DNA of 64,000 bases from a virus: positions 180,726 through 244,725 of IMG/VR virus record IMGVR_UViG_3300028536_000014; one strand, written 5' to 3'. Position numbers and translations under genes: made by a program. Under the pieces are notes generated by a model. The model ran no database searches, was not told the DNA's origin, and worked only from the letters and a program-made list of their open reading frames with translations. Shown here one piece after another: positions 17,599 to 24,340 of this stretch (within the stretch, counting starts at the first letter, position 1; each line of letters opens with the position of its first letter).

Positions 17599-18264
17599 TT
17601 AAGCTGTAGGTTCTTCTGTTGGTAAACGCTTAATCGTATAATGGTTTTCCCAAAGATCTTTCACTAGAGCTTTTTGTTCTTCCGTCGCTGTTGGTTTATA
17701 AATCAAATCAGTCAGTTTGATAGGAAGTGTAGAGGTTTTGATTTTCAAATTGAAACTTTCAAGTTCTGGAAAGTGTTCATCAAGATAGGCAAGAAGAGGA
17801 TCTACCTCTACATCAACCTTGACATATTCACAAATCTCACCACGAGTTTTGAAAATATCAATTTCAAATCCAAGGTTATCGATTACGATCGGTGTCGGTT
17901 GTCCTTCGATTGTCAAAACGATAGAAGAGTTTTTGAAGTAATAACGCGTTTTGATAATCTTTTGTTCCATAATTTCAGAAAATGTATTAAGGAACTCTTC
18001 ATTAACAGGAACTGAATACTCTGTCGTATCAGTGATTTTCTCACCTTCAACATCTTGACCAGGATTCTTCCGCTTAGCGGTAAAGATATATTCAGAGGTC
18101 CCATCTGGAATTTTTGTTGTTTTACGAACACGGATTTTATTACCATCCATGAGCCTTGCTTCGAGTTGAACATGTTCTTCAGAATACTCAGCCTGAGACA
18201 AAGCATTATGATCTCCAATCTTAGCATAGAACGTCAGTTCTATTTCTGAATTTGCTTGTGACAT
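17599..18264 (-). CDS. CYTH / triphosphate tunnel metalloenzyme-like protein
   Basis: A 221-residue protein with the order of motifs typical of CYTH domains: N-terminal E-x-E strand (SEIELTFYAKI), R-x-R-K (NKIRVRKTT), FTAKRKN, KTRYYF, a strand VLTIEG, and VKVDVEVD (E-x-E-like). Known CYTH enzymes bind triphosphates in a beta-barrel tunnel (CyaB adenylate cyclase, thiamine or inorganic triphosphatase, RNA triphosphatase). The usual EXEXK start has Thr instead of Lys here, so activity is uncertain. Gene starts after AAAGGAAATTAGTA. Confidence 0.5.
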   Translation of the reverse strand: MSQANSEIELTFYAKIGDHNALSQAEYSEEHVQLEARLMDGNKIRVRKTTKIPDGTSEYIFTAKRKNPGQDVEGEKITDTTEYSVPVNEEFLNTFSEIMEQKIIKTRYYFKNSSIVLTIEGQPTPIVIDNLGFEIDIFKTRGEICEYVKVDVEVDPLLAYLDEHFPELESFNLKIKTSTLPIKLTDLIYKPTATEEQKALVKDLWENHYTIKRLPTEEPTA

Positions 18265-18266
18265 TA

Positions 18267-18653
18267 CTAATTTCCTTTGGCTGTTTTGACAGCAGCATCT
18301 GTGAGTTTATTCACACGATCCGTTTCTTCTTGATTCTTCTGTTTAATTAAAACACCGTTTTTAGCATCTTGATCAGCGATTTGTCCAAGTCGATAATTCA
18401 AGTCGCTTGTAGTCTTGAGAAGATCAGCAATATAATCAGAAAGCATCTGTGCTCGATCTTCAAACGAAGCATTTACATACGCGTCATGCTCAGGCGGAGA
18501 TGGCGGAATAATAGGTGTGGTTAATGCCGCACCAACTGGAATGAAGACATAATCCGATTTCTGGATGATCTGTTTTTCAGTTACACACCCATTCAGAACA
18601 ATCACAAACATGGATGCAAGTAATGGTAAGAAAGGCCAGGTTTTGAATTTCAT
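18267..18653 (-). CDS. Lipoprotein, candidate o-spanin (Rz1-like)
   Basis: A 128-residue protein with a lipoprotein signal: basic start MKFK, hydrophobic run, lipobox VLNGC with Cys23. After the cysteine comes a proline-rich part (TTPIIPPSPP), as in Rz1-type outer-membrane spanins, then a helical C-terminus. The gene just upstream encodes an N-terminally anchored inner-membrane protein, the arrangement expected of a spanin pair that fuses inner and outer membranes at lysis. It is longer than classical Rz1; another outer-membrane lipoprotein role is possible. Confidence 0.55.
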   Translation of the reverse strand: MKFKTWPFLPLLASMFVIVLNGCVTEKQIIQKSDYVFIPVGAALTTPIIPPSPPEHDAYVNASFEDRAQMLSDYIADLLKTTSDLNYRLGQIADQDAKNGVLIKQKNQEETDRVNKLTDAAVKTAKGN

Positions 18654-18667
18654 GATATATTCTCACT

Positions 18668-19141
18668 TTATGCATTCATGGACGAAATAGTTGTTGTACT
18701 TCCTGCCCAGTTTGGCGAACCAGAGTCAGATGAAGCAGTAGGTGCTGGTACAGGCTTCTGTGGATAATAACTTGCATAGATCGCTTCTATGTTAGAGATT
18801 TGAGCTTCACCAATTTGTTTCTCACGTTCAGGTTCTGCTAATGCTTTATTGCTGTTGATAACAGCAATCTTTTTATGAATAGTAACTTTGGCTGTTTTAG
18901 TAACAGCCGTAGTATCTGTTTGATGTTGTTGATCTGCTACAATAGCCGCATTGTTGTTTTCAACAATAGCTGGTGTAATGCTTGATTCGATTGGAGGTGA
19001 TTCGATTACTGATACATCCGGTTTATGATGACTACACGAGTGTGAAAGTAGAAGGAAAGCAAAAAGAACTACAAACCCAAGGATAAAGAGTCCTTTGGCA
19101 CCCGTGAAAAACAATTTGATGGCTTCAAACGGAGGAAACAT
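18668..19141 (-). CDS. Inner-membrane protein, candidate i-spanin
   Basis: A 157-residue protein starting after AGGAG. One N-terminal transmembrane helix (about residues 17-34, LFILGFVVLFAFLLLS), then a periplasmic-type region rich in Ala/Thr/Ser with a charged helix (NKALAEPEREKQIGEAQISNI). Encoded directly before the lipoprotein gene. Topology fits an i-spanin, but the coiled coil is short, so this is a tentative call. Confidence 0.5.
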   Translation of the reverse strand: MFPPFEAIKLFFTGAKGLFILGFVVLFAFLLLSHSCSHHKPDVSVIESPPIESSITPAIVENNNAAIVADQQHQTDTTAVTKTAKVTIHKKIAVINSNKALAEPEREKQIGEAQISNIEAIYASYYPQKPVPAPTASSDSGSPNWAGSTTTISSMNA

Positions 19142-19159
19142 TTTGTGCTCCTAAAAAGA

Positions 19160-19723
19160 TTAAAAACCTAATGCAATAGCATAAGTTTGACCTACAGCAA
19201 TTGCATCAACCGCATGTTCATCTAAGGTTTCGACTGGCGTAATAAGTTTTGATCGAAGATTATTATCTTGAGCCAAAGCTTCTCTCATCACCAACTTACC
19301 TGTTTGACCACTCCTCTTGAACGTTTGCTTAACTTGTTGAGGAGAATAACAAATAAAAGGGATATTGATGTTGTATTGATTTGTCTCCATCCGAAGTGCT
19401 GTAACTGTTTCGGTTAGAGAACCAAAAGCAGATGGCATCTTTGGATTATAGAAAGGACTTTCACAACAAATCAATATAGGATTAACGCTATAAAGAACAC
19501 TTCTAAAAGCGAGACAGAGTCTATGCATCTTAGCATTCCGTTCACTCTGGAATTCTTCTTGATATTCACTTTCAAATCGTATCTTATTATTTATTAGGGT
19601 AAAAGCCTCGATCGATTGTAATCGATTATCAAATACTCTAAAGACCGAGATCCCACAAGTAGCTAATCCTGGATCGATACCGATCCAGGAGTAGTTCCTA
19701 AAATACTCCGGTGGGACGATCAT
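19160..19723 (-). CDS. RuvC-like Holliday junction resolvase
   Basis: A 187-residue protein with the RuvC fold signatures: D17 in WIGIDPG, E88 in ICCESPF, and DEHAVDA at about 168-174 supplying the last acidic residues. Length is close to bacterial RuvC (about 173). It would cleave four-way DNA junctions produced by recombination-dependent replication before packaging. It is separate from the IscB gene 1 kb away and lacks HNH and bridge-helix parts. Confidence 0.85.
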   Translation of the reverse strand: MIVPPEYFRNYSWIGIDPGLATCGISVFRVFDNRLQSIEAFTLINNKIRFESEYQEEFQSERNAKMHRLCLAFRSVLYSVNPILICCESPFYNPKMPSAFGSLTETVTALRMETNQYNINIPFICYSPQQVKQTFKRSGQTGKLVMREALAQDNNLRSKLITPVETLDEHAVDAIAVGQTYAIALGF

Positions 19724-19736
19724 GTTCCCAAAAGGA

Positions 19737-20582
19737 TTAAACTTGAACAGTCAAGAGAGGTTCGGAGTTCCCTACATCGAATGTATATCGAATACCTTGA
19801 CTCCAATCTGCAGATGGAAAGTTGGTCGACAAGTACGACATAACTTGTGTTGCGATACTTTCCGTATAGGTTGTTGAAATACCCCCGGAGGTAACAGTAA
19901 CTACTCTATCAACACCAGAGCACAAAGCAATCTCACTAATCACTGCATGGTTCTCATCACCATAGATGAGACTTGAAGCATTCAGAAGTTCCAGAACATC
20001 ATTTGCGTCCAGAATGAATGGTAGCGATCCTGTTGCGCTGATATAGTTACCATTAGTAGTAACCGTTGTGCCAGATGAGAGTAGTGTTGGTGTAGGAGAA
20101 AGATTACTAGATCCTGGTGTAAAATCTGATATACTAACCGAACCATCGCTAGCTACATCACGATTCTGAAGCGCCATAGCGATCGTTGAAAGATCCAAAA
20201 TTTTACCGTAATAGGCAAAGTAATTCACACTACCTACCGTAATCAATTTTCGAAGTCGATAATTTTCTTGGATGGTAGAACTGATATCGGAGCTGATAGG
20301 TCGAACGATAAAAGGAAGTTCTTGAAAAAGCCCAGTGTCAGTTGGTTTGTGGTTATACGAAGTCGTATAAGTGAATCCATCAGCACCTGTTCCGACAGAT
20401 AAACCTCCGATCCCTACCATCGCATATTTCAATTTCGGAATCTCTCCAGAATTGAGTGTTGCAGCAGCTTGGATATTCAACTTCTGATTGAGCGTACTAT
20501 AAGGAAGTACCGTATAAGGTAAGTCCATTAGCATACACGCCTGAAGTAATGATTTCATAATGGTTGGAACGTTTCTTTCCAA
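19737..20582 (-). CDS. Virion-like structural protein, 281 aa
   Basis: Starts at TTG (20582; GAGGG about 10 nt upstream), or alternatively at an in-frame ATG eight codons later. Ser/Thr/Gly-rich beta-type sequence (SDGSVSISDFTPGSSNLSPTPTLLSSGTTVTTNGNY) with no enzyme motif. It begins 17 nt after the iscB stop; before insertion of iscB it may have followed the 22241-24310 gene directly. Probably a baseplate or tail component. Confidence 0.55.
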   Translation of the reverse strand: MERNVPTIMKSLLQACMLMDLPYTVLPYSTLNQKLNIQAAATLNSGEIPKLKYAMVGIGGLSVGTGADGFTYTTSYNHKPTDTGLFQELPFIVRPISSDISSTIQENYRLRKLITVGSVNYFAYYGKILDLSTIAMALQNRDVASDGSVSISDFTPGSSNLSPTPTLLSSGTTVTTNGNYISATGSLPFILDANDVLELLNASSLIYGDENHAVISEIALCSGVDRVVTVTSGGISTTYTESIATQVMSYLSTNFPSADWSQGIRYTFDVGNSEPLLTVQV

Positions 20583-20599
20583 GACACAATCCCTCTAAT

Positions 20600-21979
20600 T
20601 TATATAACAGTTATGTAACTATATCCATCGATATGTTGAACACGTTGACAGTATCGATAAGAAGGTTGATAAATCTTTTCATTTATTTTAAAAACAAACT
20701 TACCAGAAGCTCGGCATACTACACGACTGACCTTTGACCAAAGTGGTGGGTTAATACCAGATTTGATAGAAGATCTTACACGAACAAGATCACCTGTTCT
20801 GAATCCAAAGAAATATTTCTGTCTAGGTATATAAGCTTTAATAAAACCATATTGGTCAGGTATTGCTCTTTGATATCTACCTCTACCATTACATTTTATA
20901 TGTAATGTTTTATGAATCCATCCATGTATTTTAACTATATAACCAATACAAATAGCATCTAGAGCATGAGTTTTGGGTATTTTAAAACGTAATCTATTAA
21001 ATTTCGTTAACCCACCACTTCCAGTTTCAATTAATAAACCAGTTTTAATAAGTGCTAATCTAAGTTCATTTCGTATAGCGTTCATAACCGCCATATCTCG
21101 AAGAGGTTTTAATATTTGTTTCTTAAATTTATCTATCTTAATTTGATTAAAATTTAAGAACTCTTGATAACTTTTATTACCTTTAGTTTGATTACACTCT
21201 TTGCAAGCAAGAACTAAATTAATCAAACGATTAGATCCACCTCTACTACGAGGAATTACGTGATCTATTTGAAAACCTTTAGAACACCCATTTCCGCAGT
21301 AAGCACATTTATGATCGAATTTAAGTAATAAATATTCACGAAGTTCGTATCCTAATAATGTACCTTGTTGATACATTATGCCTTCTAAATGAGTATTTTG
21401 AGCCAGTTGTGTATCGAACTTAACATCCTCATAAACAATTTTAGTAATTGGAAACCATCGTCTAAGTCGATTAACCCAAGACATCGTGCTATCAATACGA
21501 TGTTGGATAGAAGGAGGTAACCATCCTTGTGGTCTAGTACGATTTAAGAAACGAGCTTCACGATAACGTGTTTTACGCGAACGCCTGTTACGGCGATGCA
21601 TAGCTCGATTATAAAGTTTTAATTTAATAACACGGCCACGATGTTCTAATTCCATTAAACGAATAACTGTAATTTCGTTTGGTCTATCTTCACGCACGAT
21701 AGCTAATCCGGTTGTTTTACTACCAGGATCAATTTTAATTTGTGTAGGTTGTAATTTACAATTGATTTGTGTTCGATCAAGTAATTGAATAATGAACGGT
21801 TCTCTACGAATTACCTTCGCACGACCTTTATCTAAAAGTTTCCTTGCACTTTTGCCACTACATGGCATTAGTGGTTTACCATCACTTCCAATTACACTAA
21901 CAAAAGTAATTGGTTTAACTTTTACTCGACCTGATTTTGAGATAACGATACGTCTTCCATTATTCTGTTTCTTTTCCAT
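20600..21979 (-). CDS. iscB: IscB RNA-guided nuclease (OMEGA system)
   Basis: A 459-residue protein from the ATG at 21979 (the frame is open further upstream, through the RNA region). Domain order matches IscB: N-terminal PLMP domain (GKPLMPCSGKSARKLL, 35-49); RuvC-I IDPGS with D84; Arg-rich bridge helix (about 128-147); RuvC-II VYEDVKFD with E184; HNH domain with CAYC (225-228), IDHVIPRSRGG (H240) and a CKEC pair at 259-262; RuvC-III THALDA with H338 and D341; and a C-terminal GDLVRVRS...SGKFVF beta domain. Known: IscB, the ancestor of Cas9, cuts DNA under guidance of an omega-RNA encoded upstream. All catalytic residues are intact. No TnpA transposase is nearby. Confidence 0.93.
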   Translation of the reverse strand: MEKKQNNGRRIVISKSGRVKVKPITFVSVIGSDGKPLMPCSGKSARKLLDKGRAKVIRREPFIIQLLDRTQINCKLQPTQIKIDPGSKTTGLAIVREDRPNEITVIRLMELEHRGRVIKLKLYNRAMHRRNRRSRKTRYREARFLNRTRPQGWLPPSIQHRIDSTMSWVNRLRRWFPITKIVYEDVKFDTQLAQNTHLEGIMYQQGTLLGYELREYLLLKFDHKCAYCGNGCSKGFQIDHVIPRSRGGSNRLINLVLACKECNQTKGNKSYQEFLNFNQIKIDKFKKQILKPLRDMAVMNAIRNELRLALIKTGLLIETGSGGLTKFNRLRFKIPKTHALDAICIGYIVKIHGWIHKTLHIKCNGRGRYQRAIPDQYGFIKAYIPRQKYFFGFRTGDLVRVRSSIKSGINPPLWSKVSRVVCRASGKFVFKINEKIYQPSYRYCQRVQHIDGYSYITVI

Positions 21980-21984
21980 CAAAA

Positions 21985-22205
21985 ATTCCAATAATCCCGT
22001 AAGGGACTTGTTAGTCACTCTCGCCAATGTTATCTTAAGTTGACTACTACTTATCACACTACTCCTATCTCACAGAGTTGTTTAATGATAAGACCATAGA
22101 GCTTGGAACTGAGTGGGCATTCCAAGATATGCATCAAAATAACGTAGTATTTTCATACTGAGGCTGATTCATCTAGTCTTACAACTCACGTATTAAAGTG
22201 GAGTG
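21985..22205 (-). ncRNA. omega-RNA (HEARO-type) upstream of iscB
   Basis: The ~260 nt between the upstream structural gene and the iscB start has no convincing separate gene. On the - strand it holds hairpins: AGTAT-GAAA-ATACT (22146-22159), CTTGGAA...TTCCAAG (22102-22126), and TCCC-TTAC-GGGA (21995-22006) just before the start codon. Known: IscB-family genes are preceded by HEARO/omega-RNA of about 200 nt with the guide at its 5' end. Inferred: scaffold begins near GTGAG at 22189, with a ~16-nt guide at 22190-22205. Exact ends are uncertain. Confidence 0.75.
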
Positions 22206-22240
22206 GATGAACTTTTTTCCATTTTTAATGTTTTCCGAGG

Positions 22241-24310
22241 TTAGCTAAGGTATTCGACAGTGACATCTTGCATAATCACACCAACAGGTAAACGAGCTGT
22301 GTTGGTGGTATAACTATCAGGAGTCCCATCACCTTGATTAATAGTTCCGTAGAAGATATTGGGTTCTAGTCGTGCTAGTGTAAGATCTGACTCACTGATG
22401 ATTTCGATATACTGAATATTGTAACTGGTCAATGAACGCATAATTTTGATCATTGCTTGAGTAACATCTTTCTGATCAGACGAAGTATTAACTGAAATGC
22501 CTGTTCCAGCCTGATACAGATTGGTGATCAATTGAGGAAGATATTGACCAACAACCTCATACGAATCTAAGTTGTTCAAGTTTAAAAACTCACTTGCAGT
22601 AGTAGAAGAAGTTTCCAATTCCACTACAGTGTCTGCAAAAAGGTTGTATGCCATGTTCTTGACGTACCCTTTTGCAATTGGATCTTGATGACTAGCGATC
22701 AAAGTATTTTGATTGATATAATTCAGATAAACATTTAGAATCAATGTATAAAATAGACTCGTGGTATTTGTAATAGTTAGTGGAACAAATCCAGCCATTA
22801 AAATTTGAGCATCAGTCAATAACAAATCACGATACGATTGATCAACTAAATCAATCAGAGTATTTGCTGAAATCAATGAACTTGTATTAACATGTTGTTG
22901 TGCTAAGAAGTTAGGAATTAAAGTAACGGGTTCGGGTGTTGTGATTGTGTTATATTTCACAAGTTGATTTAAGTCACTAGAAGGAATTCCTACAATTAAA
23001 TCCTGGGCCATTCCTTGTGAGGTATAAGACAAAGATAAGTAATAGAGATACTCAAACGCAGCTTTGGCTGTTATCGTCTGCTGTGTACCTGTGCGAGGAT
23101 TCTGGAATGTTACACTAGCAGTATAAAGACCTACTGCGGCCATATATCCCCAATGTGTAAGAATAAAATCATTAAAACTTAATGTTGTTACATTGACCGT
23201 ATCTTGAGTCTGTGTAATAACATCTTTAGTAATGACACGCGCTTGATTTTGATGTGAGATATCAAAGAGAACGTCGTTCAATTTTGCATCGTAATAATCT
23301 GTGGTACCATATAGAACTGTCTTTTCTTTGTTAAACAGGTCTTGTGGTGTTAAAGTCTCAGTAGAAGGAACAATCTGAACAACATTTAGTGGTTCAGATT
23401 CGATAATAGTATTTGGGGTATAATCGCTTTCGATTTGATTTGTTTGACGAACTGTATATCCAAACATCTGAATATTACGAGGACTAAGGATATTAGTCAT
23501 TAATTCTGAGAACTGACTATCATATCCCATATAACGTACTAAACGAGGTAAATTGCGATAAAGATACATCGCTTGTTTTTGCGTAAGGTAAGGATAATAT
23601 TGATCCAGTCCCATATATCCTCGTAAGAACATTCTCACATGGAAAGAATGAGCTTCGTAAGTATTGCGACAAGCATCTCGAAGATTAAAAAGTTTTGGAA
23701 GAATAAAAAGAGACAAATTGGCATAAAATGCCATGAGATAATAACCATCTGTTAAGGAATAAGCATCAACATAAACACGTGCGGTATAGCGTTTAATTGC
23801 ATCTTCCAAATTCTTAATTAAAGAATATTCGTTGGATTCAACCAAAGAAGTTTGATAACGAAGGATAGTTCCATCTTCTGCATTAATGGCTGTGTTAATA
23901 TTACAGGGCATTAGAATACCCATAATAACATCTTCTTGATTAGGATATTGGTTAACTAATGTCTGATAGTAACGTGTACCAAAAATATATTCAGCAGCGG
24001 TATTAGGACTTATTGCTAAATTTTCCTTGCTAAAAGTGATTGGTAGTAGAGTATCGAGTGACGTGATGGTCATCTGTGTATCGGTCGAATGATACTCACC
24101 TGAAAGATTAAGATAATATTTCCAGGTGGTTGGATCCGATAGGTTAACTGCAGACGTACCATATTCATTGATCAATGTTGTGTTTTGCGCATCAGCAGAT
24201 TTACCTGATTTGATTCCTAATGTCCGAACCAGATTTAGATTTGCCTGGTAATAGTTTTGAATGAGCGGATCGTTGAGCGGATCCGCTTCTCCCGTTATTG
24301 TATCCTTCAT
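22241..24310 (-). CDS. Large virion structural protein, 689 aa
   Basis: A 689-residue protein starting after CTGGAG and divergent from the portal gene (30 nt apart). It is Tyr/Asn/Thr-rich with alternating helical and beta segments and no catalytic motif. Its position, back-to-back with the portal and near tail genes, suggests a head, neck or baseplate protein. Family not recognised. The iscB element lies directly downstream. Confidence 0.6.
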   Translation of the reverse strand: MKDTITGEADPLNDPLIQNYYQANLNLVRTLGIKSGKSADAQNTTLINEYGTSAVNLSDPTTWKYYLNLSGEYHSTDTQMTITSLDTLLPITFSKENLAISPNTAAEYIFGTRYYQTLVNQYPNQEDVIMGILMPCNINTAINAEDGTILRYQTSLVESNEYSLIKNLEDAIKRYTARVYVDAYSLTDGYYLMAFYANLSLFILPKLFNLRDACRNTYEAHSFHVRMFLRGYMGLDQYYPYLTQKQAMYLYRNLPRLVRYMGYDSQFSELMTNILSPRNIQMFGYTVRQTNQIESDYTPNTIIESEPLNVVQIVPSTETLTPQDLFNKEKTVLYGTTDYYDAKLNDVLFDISHQNQARVITKDVITQTQDTVNVTTLSFNDFILTHWGYMAAVGLYTASVTFQNPRTGTQQTITAKAAFEYLYYLSLSYTSQGMAQDLIVGIPSSDLNQLVKYNTITTPEPVTLIPNFLAQQHVNTSSLISANTLIDLVDQSYRDLLLTDAQILMAGFVPLTITNTTSLFYTLILNVYLNYINQNTLIASHQDPIAKGYVKNMAYNLFADTVVELETSSTTASEFLNLNNLDSYEVVGQYLPQLITNLYQAGTGISVNTSSDQKDVTQAMIKIMRSLTSYNIQYIEIISESDLTLARLEPNIFYGTINQGDGTPDSYTTNTARLPVGVIMQDVTVEYLS

Positions 24311-24340
24311 TGACGAAATCTCCAGAATGAGGTCGTTTTC

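Noticed and set aside
19160-19723. RuvC-like protein as part of the IscB system
   Set aside because: It lacks bridge helix, HNH and PLMP parts and has the length and DEHAVDA ending of a Holliday resolvase; nearness to iscB looks coincidental.
20600-21979. TnpB or Cas9 instead of IscB
   Set aside because: TnpB has no HNH and has a C-terminal zinc ribbon; Cas9 is far larger with a REC lobe. The PLMP domain and HNH insertion specify IscB. No CRISPR repeats are present.
22058-22240. Possible small protein gene upstream of iscB
   Set aside because: The open frame through this stretch is short and poor in phage-like codons, while stable hairpins dominate; an omega-RNA explains it better.
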